Shown: piece by piece, positions 21,601 to 35,554 of the stretch
Layout: the number at the start of each line of letters is the position of its first letter
Position numbering within the stretch: position 1 is the stretch's first letter
Source of the DNA: Nicotiana tabacum
Lineage: Eukaryota > Streptophyta > Magnoliopsida > Solanales > Solanaceae
Length of the DNA: 64,000 bases
Assembly: GCF_000715075.1 (NCBI RefSeq)
Contig: NC_134097.1
Span: forward strand, 69,597,190 to 69,661,189
Direction: 5' to 3'
Translations under genes and position numbers: made by a program
The notes under the pieces: generated by a model
What the model was told of the DNA's origin: nothing
Seen by the model: only the letters and a program-made list of their open reading frames with translations
Database searches by the model: none

Positions 21601-22904
21601 CTTCATCAACATTGTTTCCCTAACCAAATTCACTGCATTGGAAACTCTAGCTAGAGATCGATCAACTGGAATATCGACATGAAGTGATGCATTAGTGTTT
21701 TGCTGCGACTTAGCAATTAAATAGTCCCCGGCATCCCCTTGTAATTTTTCCACCTTATCATCTCCTCAGCCAAAGCCAAAACTTCAGCAGGCATTACATG
21801 ATCAATATCAACAGTTTCTTCATGACCTTGCACGTTCCTTGTTGTATTTTTATTTAATCTGCGACATGTTTTTTCATCATGTCCTTGATGTTTGTAACAG
21901 TTACAATACAATGGTAAGTTATCATAAACAAAATCTTGAAAGAATTCAACAATCTTGCCCGTTTGTTTATTCACAAATTGCAAACGCAACTTCTCAGATA
22001 ATTTGTCCATTAAATCAAGAATCACTTTAACTCTTGCAGCACTAGGACACGACTTAGTCTGGGTAGCTTTATCTATGGTTATAGGCTTTCCAACAACTGA
22101 AGCTATTGACAACAAAGCCTTCATTGCAAAAAGCTCTGTTGGCAGATTAGACAATGAAATCCAGACCACTGCTTTCGTCGTTTCTTCATTTACCTTAAAA
22201 TCAAGGGACCATGGAAATATTCGTATTTGATGCTCTTTACCATTGTATTTGAAGTAGTTAACTGACCTCGCAAGTGAATTAACGAAGTCTTCATGTTGAT
22301 CCACCCTGATAAGCAATTGTCGAGGTGCGAGTTGACCAATCAAAGATGGTCCTTTGATTCCGAATAGTTTCGGCAGTACATTTCTTAATGCTATTAGATC
22401 TGGTGCATTTGGAGAGAGCTTCACTACAATAGCTTGGTGTAAACCTTCTTCTTTTGCGAATTCCATTCTTTCCTCCATTGAAAACTTGATTGTTGGGACG
22501 CCATGAATAATTTCAATTGGTTTCAACAATTTTCGATTCAAAGTAGCAGCTGCCTTTTGTTGGGACAATTGAGCAGCATACGTATGTTGTATGTTATTGG
22601 TTTGGTCACTCTTTACAGCTGCTGGAGGTGGTTCGCCCACAGCTAAATGTGTGGGAGATAGATGCACGTTCATAACTGCTTAACTGCCCATTGTTGTCGG
22701 TAAAGAGAAAACGAGAACTGAAGCTTTTGCGCTACAGTACCTACTACGTTTATCTTCAAATCTGTAGTAGATGGCTATGGATTTAAAGATGAAAACGATT
22801 AGGGATTGTGTGCAATGAGAAGACGCTTCTTTTGAGACCGATTTGGTGAATTTCCACTGTCGGAATATGGAGTTATGGCCGACAGTTGTATTTTTATACT
22901 ACTT
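18640..22904 (-). mobile_element. L1-type LINE with ORF1 but no ORF2
   Basis: A minus-strand non-LTR element. The 3' end is a run of ten A (T on +, 18640-18649) abutting copia A gag. The 5' end lies about 22904, against copia A's LTR. ORF1 fills 22673-19214. Only about 560 bp separate its end from the poly-A, and no endonuclease or reverse transcriptase can be read there, so ORF2 is missing. The junctions have removed the inner end of A's LTR, its primer site and the gag start. No target duplication was recognised. Confidence 0.7.
19214..22673 (-). pseudogene. LINE ORF1 (DUF4283-type RNA-binding protein), frame-broken
   Basis: The N-terminal part (22673-21717) has the DUF4283 pattern of plant LINE ORF1 proteins: a region with VPTIKFSMEERMEFAKEE, a basic stretch, then IRIFPWSLDFKVNEET and VVWISLSNLPTELF, followed by a Cys/His knuckle (CNCYKHQGHDEKTC, spacing slightly off the usual). 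A long, low-complexity tail rich in Ser, Thr, Gln and Asn follows, ending in a basic tract (KQKKAAPTTSTKSNRSKKK). Breaks: a frameshift near 21735, an in-frame TAG near 20827-20829 between two Gln-containing codons, and a frameshift near 20100. Summed length is about 1150 residues, long for the family. Confidence 0.75.
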
Positions 22905-23046
22905 TTGATAAGAGGTATGAATATATATACACATGATAGTCTTGCTGACCAAGGAAGACATAAAGGTTTAAATGGTAAGTAAATCAATTAGAACTAATTA
23001 CCTATCCTAAATATGGAAAGATATATACAATTAATTTACTAAGTAA
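22905..23046 (-). repeat. 5' LTR of copia A, inner part
   Basis: 142 bp nearly identical to 1945-2086. It is cut on the left by the LINE and on the right by Helitron H2; the remaining 13 bases of the LTR are at 25975-25987. Confidence 0.8.
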
Positions 23047-25974
23047 TCTATATATATATTAAAGCAAGAAAGTTACCATATATAATTGACATTATGGTTA
23101 AGCCAAATGGCAAGCTAATAAATGTCAATAGTATATGGTAACTTTATTCTATATTTGACTATTTTAGTTAAATACAAATATATATATATATATATACGAA
23201 ATTTGAACTAAAAGATAAGTTTGAATTTATAGATAAAGTTCTAAAATTTGAATTTAAATTAAAAATAAAATTTATCTTTTTTTAACATGTTATCATACTT
23301 AATTCGGTTAATGATCATATGCAATCATGTTATGAACTTTTGTTATTTTTTTCTAATTATTTAAATACTACTTCGTCTCTAGAAAAAAAACTACTCCATA
23401 TAACTATAAAACTCTTTCACATTTAAAATCTTACAAGTATAGTTCTTTGAAACACTGTAGCTAGATTTGAATAAAATAAAATTCTTTTAAAATAAATTTA
23501 ATATATAGGGTACACGTCTATGTTGATCTAAATAACAAAAAAGAGTTTACATAAGCAAATAAAAGTTTATATATATATAAACATACATGCTGGAGAAAGA
23601 AATATCACAAAATCAGTCAATACTAAAAAAAAATTGTTTCTTTTTTCTTCTTGAAGAATATTTGTTTGAAGAGTCAATTTGCATAAACGGACAACAAACA
23701 AATAACAAAACTTTGACTATACAATTGTTATCATTAATTTCAATTTAGCACATTCAAGGAATTGAAGGGTATAAGCTGAAACCCTTTCATTTAGCTGTAG
23801 TCAAGCCAATATTGCAAGGGTATAATATTTTTTTCGTTGAAGAATATTAGTTTTGAATCATTATATTATGTGAAAGGTTTTTTTTTCAAACTCAACAAGA
23901 GAGAAATTTGTTTCTAATTGATAGTTTCTATAGTGGCTTTTAAGTGTAACAAAGAGTATATATAAAGAAAAAATTGGTATGACGTGAAATATTTTTTTAA
24001 AATGTAAATAAATTATTTCAAAAAAAACTCTTTACTTTTTTAATTCAAAGATAATAAAAATATAAGATATTTTTGAACATTAGTAGAGAGTTTTAAAATT
24101 ATTATAATAGAATTTGTATCATGGATAAACTCAAAAAATCAAAATCTTATGGAATATTTACATAATATCCGACCATATTTATTGTTTACTTTTTATTGCT
24201 AATATAAATAGATGATATACCGACAACATACGATTATACACATATTATATATAAATTATATATAAATTACACAACATTCCATTTTTTAATTTAAGTGGTC
24301 GGGTGAGTACCTATTTAGGCTGTGATTAGATAAAGCCAAAAGAAAAATATGTAATAATTTCAACCAAAGACTAAAAATATAATTAAAGTTCATATGTAGA
24401 AATGTTTTATTAAAACTCATCCTTTTATAGTGAAATAAATTAATTTTTTGCAACAAAAGAAATAATGACATGAAAAATAAGATAAAAGAAAATAAATATT
24501 GAAAAAAATGTTAGACAGATATAAAAACGAGAAATAAAAGATGACAACAAATTTCTTCTTATGTTTCATCTTTGTTGAGTATAAAAAATTTAAAAGTTAG
24601 TCTCATGGATTTAAAATATTTCTTTTCAACTCAAATACATAGATTATAAGATAAGAATATCTTAGAATATTTTTTTAATTTACATTATGTGTCGTTTTTA
24701 AAAAATCACTATTATTAACAAACTGATATGATATTTGAATTTGAATTGGAATGCAATTTGAGTAGTTTACATTGAGGTAAGCAAAGTGTGGTGTCGAAAA
24801 ATAAACTACTTGACAATTTTAAGACAATATATGCAATATTTTATAATAATAATCAACTAATTTAACATTTAATGATTCAAAGAACAAATTTTTTTTCTAT
24901 ATATAGAGTATTAAAAATTCAAATTCTAGGGCTAAAGATATCAATAAATTTAAAGTGTAGTCATACTTAAATAAATCCGGCCAAAGAATCATTTAAATTT
25001 ATAGATAACCGATTAAAGTGAATTTTAAATTAAGGATAATATATTCACTTGCATCATTATAAAGATAATCATTATTATAATATATATAAAGTTTTAGAAA
25101 TTAAAATTTCAAAATAGAAATATTTTTTGAAAGATAAAATCATACCAAATAAGAGTGCAAGTCGTAGTATAAGAGTCACGTCGTAATTAAAGAATCGTTT
25201 ATATCGTGTCAACCTTTGTGCTTTGCCATAAATATGAGTTATTATTTCACTTTGTGGCTATTTTTAGGTTCTAATGACACCTATGAGAATAGTGCAAAAA
25301 TAAAATTATCACTACGAGAATTGAGAAAATGTTAGTCTTTTTTCATGTAATGTTTCTTAATTAATATCTGACGATTATCTATAATTATTTAGAAGGTTTA
25401 AATATTAAGGTTATTTACATATAATTCAAATAACTCAGATATTTAACATGGTTAATGTCAAATATCAAAATGAAGTAAAAAATAATTCACTAGCTAAATA
25501 ATTTTTTATATTTCTAGATAGCCAACTAAAATGAGTTTTGAATTAAGAATAATATTTTCAATTACATTATTATAAAAATAATTATTATTGAAAAATAATA
25601 TTTTAGAAACTAAAATTTTAAGAAAGAAATATTTTTTAAGAGATATCAACACACCAAATAAGAGTTCAAGTAGTAGTAAAAGAGTTAAGTCTTATCCAAA
25701 GAGTTATTCATTGTCTCAACATTTTATTGTTTTGCCATAAATATGAGTTATTATTTTGCTTCCTGACTATTTTTAGGATCCAATGACACCGGCAAGAATG
25801 ATATCAAAAAAGAAAAATAGAAGAAATGGTTAATTTTTTCCATGTAGTTAATATCCAATGATTATGTATATTTATTGAGAAAGTGTAAATTTTAAGATTA
25901 TTTAAATACAATCCAAATAACTTAAATATTTGACATGATTAGTGTCCGCGCATCCTCGTGAGTACTAATACTAG
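23047..25974 (+). mobile_element. Helitron H2 (2.9 kb, non-autonomous)
   Basis: The 5' end TCTATATATATATTAAAGC follows host A (23046). The 3' end has GTCCGCGCATCCTCGTGAGTAC, a decayed GC hairpin, then AATA and CTAG (25971-25974) before host T (25975). Joining 23046 to 25975 restores a segment that matches the other LTR of copia A at 2080-2099, so the target was A^T as expected for Helitrons. The interior is very AT-rich with no helicase and no convincing frames. Confidence 0.85.
24980..25945 (+). repeat. Diverged tandem duplication of about 480 bp inside Helitron H2
   Basis: Two successive copies, roughly 24980-25455 and 25470-25945. Both contain AAATATTTTTTGA/AAGAGA, CCAAATAAGAGTNCAAGT, GCCATAAATATGAGTTATTATTT and CCAAATAACTNAAATATTTNACATG in the same order. 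Only the second copy is followed by the terminal hairpin and CTAG. Confidence 0.7.
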
Positions 25975-25992
25975 TATTCTTCTAACAAGTAG
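25975..25992 (-). repeat. Outer end of copia A 5' LTR and candidate target duplication
   Basis: TATTCTTCTAACA (25975-25987) is the complement of the LTR start TGTTAGAAGAATA. The following AGTAG is the candidate 5-bp duplication. Host sequence resumes here, about 280 bp before the kinase start codon. Confidence 0.65.
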
Positions 25993-26271
25993 TATCACAT
26001 CTCAGCATTTGCCAAACATACAAAATTGACCATATTAGACCATAAGATTAAAGAAAAAAAAGCAAAATGTGGATGGAAAAGAAAGAAGACTCAGGAAAAG
26101 ACAGAAGACTCAAGTCAACTGGCCAAGATCTGAAAAGTAAGAGAGCTGGAATAAGGTGAGCAAATATTTCCTAGAGCAGTATTATATCCAATCATTGCTC
26201 CCACTTTCAGGAGCACCATTGATTATTCTCTGTACTCGTCAGTCCAAATCTGTTATCATAGCCATTGTTTA
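25993..26271 (+). promoter_or_regulatory. Proximal promoter and 5' leader of the receptor kinase gene
   Basis: The short interval between copia A and the kinase ATG. A TTATATCC element at about 26182-26189 is a plausible TATA box, placing the start near 26215. TTGACT on the minus strand (26113-26118) is a W-box core, the WRKY site often found near defence receptor genes; a hexamer alone is weak evidence. The ATG at 26272 is preceded by CATTGTTTA. Confidence 0.4.
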
Positions 26272-30316
<4,045 letters not shown>

Positions 30317-30763
30317 TGTATAATTAATTAGTTCATCAATTGTTTTTCTTGTAAATGCAAGATCAGTCGTTCAAAGATTTGAACGCTATTTAACCTGTGA
30401 GTGTGAATCTTGATTCTGCAACATTATATTATGCGCAGAATTACAATTGTAGTTGCTGTAATAATGGTGAAACACGAACTGCTTAATTATAATACATTCT
30501 TCAGTACTCTTTTCCATTTATAACAAGTCAGAAGGATAAAAGGAATTGACTTTGAAAATCCAACTTTGACTAAGCATCTTCAAAACTAAAAAGTGATACG
30601 GATTATTAAAGTTCATCACTCCTTAAGTAGTTAACTCGTGCTAATTTTGTGCTCCTCACATCATACTCAGTAACATTATATTCTTGGAAGAGCATTTAGT
30701 ATCTACTAAATATCAAAGGGATTTGGGAGGACATTCACTTGGAATAAAAGGCTACTAATTAGT
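30317..30763. other. Kinase 3' untranslated and flanking DNA
   Basis: AT-rich sequence after the kinase stop. No coding sequence was recognised. The transcript end probably lies within the first few hundred bases, but no clear AATAAA could be assigned. Confidence 0.4.
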
Positions 30764-31288
30764 GGTAGCTCGTGAAGGGAAGACTGCCCAAGTCCATATA
30801 AAGAGACCACCAATCCATTCCCTAACCAATGTGGAACTCTAAACCACTCTAACGCCCCCTCGCACGCCCAGACCACCAACTGGAGCGCGTGGACAATATA
30901 TTATAGGGGCCCAAATGGGAACGGACCTAGCTCTGATACCATGTAATGATATGGTGTTTGGTCCTAAACTCAACTCCAAAAGCTAGCTCGTGAGTGGAGG
31001 AGCTGCCCAAGTCCATATAAGGACACCAACAACCCATTCCCCAATGTAGCTGGGACTCTAACCCACTCTAACAACACCTCGCACGCCCATACCACTAACT
31101 GGAGCATGCACAATATATCATTGGGGCCCAAACGGGAACTGACCTGGCTTTGATACCATGTAAAAATATGGTGCTTGGGCCTAACTCAACCCCAAAAGCT
31201 ACCTCGTGAGAGGGGGACTGCCCAAGTCCATATAAGGAGACCACCAGCCCATTCCGCAACCAGTGTGGGACTCTAACCCACTATAACA
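30764..31288 (-). mobile_element. TRIM-type mini retrotransposon in tandem form (three LTRs, two internal regions)
   Basis: Three copies of a roughly 126-bp LTR: 30764-30853 (truncated), 30947-31073 and 31164-31288. They share AGCTCGTGAG, CTGCCCAAGTCCATATAA and the end GGACTCTAACCCACTCTAACA. Between them are two about 90-bp internal regions (GCACGCCCA...GGGGCCCAAA). The minus strand reads TGGTATCAGAGC next to the LTR end (complement at 30930-30941); the second copy, near 31150, has one change. Very short LTRs, an initiator-Met primer site and no coding capacity define a TRIM. The tandem LTR-internal-LTR-internal-LTR form can arise by unequal recombination. Confidence 0.8.
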
Positions 31289-31639
31289 CTCAATACCCCC
31301 GTATGTGGTGGATATATTAGGTACTGGATTATCCAGCTTGTGGAACCATTAAAGAGAAAAAAATTCCACTCATTGTGATGTTAAGTTCCTATCAGCAGTT
31401 TTTTTTTTTCCGGTCTAGTTATTTCTAATTTTGTGTTACTGGCATAATGAAGGTTCTTTAATTTTGTGTTACTGGCAGAAAGGTATACAAGATGTACACA
31501 TGCTTTAGCACTACTAATGACTTTACCATACTAAATGAAGCAGAATCAGGTATGGAAACTCAAGGTGCATCAGCTGGAAGGGAAAAATGTAGTTATGTAG
31601 TGGAACCAGGGCCCTCCCAAATAATTTTTATATCGGTAT
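31289..31639. other. Intergenic spacer with a short direct repeat
   Basis: No gene recognised. The segment TAATTTTGTGTTACTGGCA occurs twice, near 31427 and 31459, about 32 bp apart. Confidence 0.4.
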
Positions 31640-32215
31640 GAAATTAGTTACTTAGAATATTCGGGGCCTAAACAAAGTATATACGAAGAAGGAGATGAGG
31701 TTGTTTATTAAGAGGAATAAAGTAAGCCTGATGACTATTTTAGAACATAAAGTAAAAGAATGAAATATAGTACCGATTATGAATATCAATATATAGTTCC
31801 TGGTTGGTGTTGGGAAGCTAATTACATACATATCAATATATGAAGAATTATACTACAATGGAATGGTAAAGATGTAGATTGCAACTTGCTAGGTATGTCC
31901 AGTCAGTGCATATATTCCTCAGTTGCTATCAAATCTCTTAATATAAGATTTACTCTCACACCTGTTTTTTGCCTACACATAGTGGAAGAGAGGAGGTCAT
32001 TTTGGAATGAGTTGAGAAGCTGGCATAGTGGACAATAAGGTCTGTGGATATCAATAGAAGATTATAATGCAAAAATTATTGAGAATGACTGGAAGCCCTG
32101 CTCAAGAATGGGAGATCAGAGACTTTAATAGCTTCATGGAAGATACTGTGATATGTGAAAAAGTCAACAAGAAGGAATTATATCTGGACTAACGGGCACA
32201 CTTATAGATTGGACC
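31640..32215 (+). pseudogene. Decayed LINE ORF2 endonuclease fragment
   Basis: Read across frameshifts and stops, the plus strand gives fragments in the order of a plant LINE apurinic endonuclease domain: a start like SGPKQ near 31660, VPGWCWEANY near 31800, SSQCIY near 31900, EERRSFWNELRSW near 31985-32025, GLWISIEDYNAK near 32040 and DFNSFMED near 32120. Many stops; the reverse transcriptase that should follow is absent. It abuts the transposase remnant on the other strand near 32215. Confidence 0.55.
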
Positions 32216-32982
32216 TTCATACCTATTTTTCTTACTACCTGTATGCAACTCATCAAGCCCAATGTCTATATCTATTTTATCTGTGTTTATATCACCCATC
32301 CTTTTAGGCTTTTCACTTCTTTTTTTCCTGCTTCTCTTCACCTGCTCTCTACCTTCACCAAACTCCTCATGAATATCAGATAAGAGATCATTGTCATTAT
32401 AAACATTCAAATTAACTTCATCAGAACTGTCAGAAGTCTAGTCTATGTCGTCTTCTCCTTCATTCCCAACAGCATCAGAAGCAACAACATCAGAAGCAGC
32501 AACGTCAGAAGCATCAAAACTTTCTAAAGTCCAGTGTATATCATCATAATCTTCATCATATACCTCTTCAACCTTTTCAACCTCTATAGGCCTTTTTCCA
32601 GAAGCCTTGCTACTACTCACACCTTCCCCTTTTTCAATAAGGTCATGTACTAATAAAAGGGCAGTATGAGTCACATATATTTCTAGTGTATCCTCATCCT
32701 TTAACTGATTTCAAATGTCTAAAATGTCCTTATTAGTCAATACATTTACTAGTTTGTCAATCCTATCCATCAGACATATATACAACTCAGCCACGTTAGT
32801 TAGTCCCATCTCCTTAGTGTAATCCATAAGCTCAAAGAATGATATCATATATATATATATATATATATATATCCACGTCTAAAGTCAAGGATTGACTGCT
32901 CCCCTCCCACATATCTAGTAAAAGGACCAATGATTAACTCACCCCCGTTATTCCACTTTAAAGTAACAATTTTAAAAGACAT
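32216..32982 (-). pseudogene. MuDR-type transposase N-terminal remnant (PB1-like domain and acidic linker)
   Basis: From a Met at about 32982 the minus strand reads MSFKIVTLKWNNGGE, GPFTRYVGGE, then after an AT-repeat SFFELMDYTKEMGLTNVAELYI, the pattern of the PB1-like domain that opens many plant MuDR transposases. An acidic and Ser-rich linker follows (EVEKVEEVYDEDYDD) with a basic patch (QVKRSRKKRSEKPKR). Breaks: an (AT)n expansion at 32847-32872, a TGA near 32710 and a TAG at 32438-32440. The MULE domain itself is missing; the frame ends where LINE sequence begins. Family assignment is inference from layout. Confidence 0.5.
32847..32872. repeat. (AT)13 microsatellite
   Basis: Uninterrupted AT dinucleotide run lying inside the transposase remnant's PB1-like region. 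Confidence 0.9.
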
Positions 32983-34249
32983 TGTCCTTGAAACAAGTAG
33001 ACAACATGTATCAATTTCACATGCAAACAAAGAATAAAGAAATCAAAATGGACAATAAAGAAAGATATAACACAATAAAGAAAGAAAGCGACAACACAAG
33101 CTCAAAATCACCAGGTTTCAATAGACAATGACAAGAGACTCCCCATAAATACATCTTAAAGTCCTAAAATACTCATGGCGAAATACCCAAATAAACCCTA
33201 ACTATTTCGATCCACCAATCTAAATCAAAACGATTGAACAACATAAAATGAGAATACTAACCTGAAAATGACGAAAGTAACAACAACAACCAATAGATAG
33301 GTTCTCGTCAGAGTCGCCTTCAAAGGTTAGGGCTCAAGAACATTTTGGGAAAATAGAAATATGTTTGTTAGTCTGGCCGAGGGGTATTTTTTAATCTAGC
33401 AAGATCTTTCTTAGGTCGGGTTGTCCATTTTTAATTAAAGAATCATTTGTGTTTAATTTAAATAAGCGCGTGTATACACAACATTGAGTATTACTTAGAT
33501 TGGTTAAAAGTGGTGTGTCATTGACACACTTTTGAAAGGTTTGGTGTGTAATGTTAAACCTGTAGTCAACAGGTGTGCAACAAGGATCTGAGTGCAAGGT
33601 GGATGGGTAATCTATATTTTTTCCTTAAAAAAAAAATTACATTATAGGATATACTGGCTAAGTGACAAACATGAGCGCAAAATTAAGTATCAACAATACA
33701 TACGTCATACGTAAAGTACCAAATTGGGTTACCAGAACTTTTTTTTATGAATAAACACGACATTGTCTACAAGATTGGTGCTTGGAACTAAACATAAACT
33801 AATTGACGGTATAATTGAAAGTAAAGTGAATTAGACCGTATATACATGAGCTTAAACTCTATTGACAACTATTAGAAAGCTTGGAAGCTTTGAATTCGAA
33901 AATTAAATTTTGTGAAATTATTATTTGTTCAGATTGAGTGTTGTTGCAAATGATTAGGAATATCCTTTAGAGTTTATATTTCAATTTTGAGAGAGTTTGA
34001 TGAAGATTTGAGGTGGTTTTTGTTGGAATTTCAAATTAAAAACTCGAAGAAGAAGACATAAACAAATTGTATACATTTTGTATGCCGGATGTAAAAACAA
34101 CATATAAAATATAGACAACTAACATAATTGCATACAAATTGTATATAAATTATATGTAAATTATAGTTTTTGACCGGATTCGGTGTAAAATATTGATATT
34201 TAAGTTGTAGATAAATTGTAGATGTTGACCGAATTTGTATATATTTTTA
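32983..34249. other. Spacer between transposase and MYB remnants
   Basis: About 1.27 kb of AT-rich DNA. Short sequences such as AAATTGTATA and related TTGTATAT/TTGTAGAT words recur around 34060-34260, possibly an old MITE, but no terminal repeats were identified. No coding sequence recognised. Confidence 0.35.
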
Positions 34250-35114
34250 AATTGTAGTGTGTATTCCATACATTTTTAATCTGTTGTCTGTTCTTCCAGG
34301 CAACTAAGATGCAATCTTCGACCACCTGTCAATTAAAATTTAGACCTTGACATATAAAGATATTGAGAATAAATGGTTTGACGTAAGAGTAAAGACAATA
34401 TTGAAAAGGCGTTCAAAAAAGTTGATGGGAACATATGTATGTTTGACAAGCTTGGTATAATATATGAGATTCATACTTGTTTCCCAAAGAGTGGTGCAAT
34501 TTGACAATAGTGTCCTCTTCTTCTGGAGTGAAATTTCCTCGCTTTACGTCAGGTCTTAGGTAATTAATCCACCTCAAACGGCAACTCTTTCCCCACCTCA
34601 GTAGCCCTACAAAATCAACAAATTACACAAGATATTTTTAATTCATGACCAGCTTGGTGAATATTTTCTTAGGTGCAAGTAACTTAATTCGTGTTTTCTT
34701 CTTGTTGGAACATTGATGATTTTTTACCAGCAATTACCTGTTTTTCTCCAACCGCTTTCTGAATAAAATGAAATTTCATTAGGTATATATAAACCTACTG
34801 TTGGTTGATTATTCTGATTGGGGATTGTCTCAGTCATGACATTGTTAATTAAATATATACTCGTACTATAAACTAATCAAATTAAGATTTTACACAACCC
34901 CAACTATTTCTAAACGACAAATTTGCGCTAAAATATTACAAAGGTTAGCTTCACAAAATTTTTGCTATGGTCAGATATATTTTTGGCCCAATAATAATAT
35001 AGAGGAATTTGTGTTCAGCAGGCAGAGACTTGTTATTATCGAACTAGCTGACCTGATTAAACCTTGTATCTATTGTTGAACTGGAACGGGCAATATAAAT
35101 CACCCAAGGAAAAG

Positions 35115-35153
<39 letters not shown>

Positions 35154-35420
35154 CTCATAAACATGAAGAGCAATATGGACGCATTTAAACTACTCATATA
35201 CTGACAGAGGCGCGCGAATCTTAAATTTTACTTAATTCTTATGGGTTCAGTACTGGGATTCCAACAACTGAAACTATCCCTTTGTTTGAGTTATGAGCTA
35301 CGTACCAGCTTGTTTAGGATGACCATGCTTCTGAATGAAAGATATGAGCCTCAGATCCTCTTCTGAACTCCATGGCCCCTTCTTCACCTTACTTTTATCG
35401 CAGCATGCTGCTCTCCCTTT
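34250..35420 (-). pseudogene. R2R3-MYB transcription factor pseudogene (subgroup 3-like)
   Basis: Three exon remnants on the minus strand. Exon 1 (35417-35306): [20 protein letters not shown] then [18 protein letters not shown], donor GTACGT. Exon 2 (34607-34477, after acceptor TAG): [43 protein letters not shown], donor GTATGA. Exon 3 (from 34326, after acceptor ACAG): WSKIAS, then LPGRTDN, then a shifted frame. Splice phases fit the standard R2R3-MYB gene. Lesions: the start codon position reads AAA; about six residues around the third R2 Trp are missing between GH and PKQAG; a TAG follows WSKIAS; one base is missing after GRTDN; the rest of exon 3 is gone. The family binds DNA in the nucleus; subgroup 3 members are linked to phenylpropanoid or iron responses in other plants. 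Confidence 0.82.
35119..35149. repeat. (TA)n microsatellite in MYB intron 1
   Basis: About 30 bp of alternating TA between MYB exons 1 and 2. Confidence 0.85.
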
Positions 35421-35554
35421 TTTATCGCTACATAATTTTTTATGGCTTGTTTACCACAAGTTTAAAGGTTTTTCTTTCATTAAATTCGGTATTGATAATA
35501 GGTGAATTTAACTATAATTAGGCCCTAAATAACCACCTTCTTGTATAGTTTGGA

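Larger units (their letters stand above)
1945..25987 (-). mobile_element. Copia element A (old Ty1/copia retrotransposon), split by later insertions
   Basis: Reading on the minus strand, the recognisable parts are: 5' LTR remnant (25987-25975 plus 23046-22905), gag (18639-17500), zinc knuckle-protease-integrase (12502-11267), linker-RT-RNase H (about 4225-2096), and 3' LTR remnant (2099-1945). The domain order gag-PR-INT-RT-RH is the copia order. Insertions inside it are Helitron H2, a LINE, copia B2, Helitron H1 and copia B1. The 5' LTR begins TGTTAGA and is followed outward by AGTAG (25988-25992), a candidate target duplication; no partner was found on the left. An Ale/Retrofit-type lineage is a guess from LTR style. 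The LTR inner end, primer site and gag start are missing at the LINE junction, and about 45 codons are missing at the Helitron H1 junction. Confidence 0.8.

Noticed and set aside
22799..22987. Small minus-strand frame between the LINE 5' end and the copia LTR
   Set aside because: It spans the junction of two elements and has no recognisable family.
23047..25974. Possible host gene in the 3-kb AT-rich interval before the kinase
   Set aside because: It has Helitron ends, an A^T target and no coding frames, and its removal restores a copia LTR.
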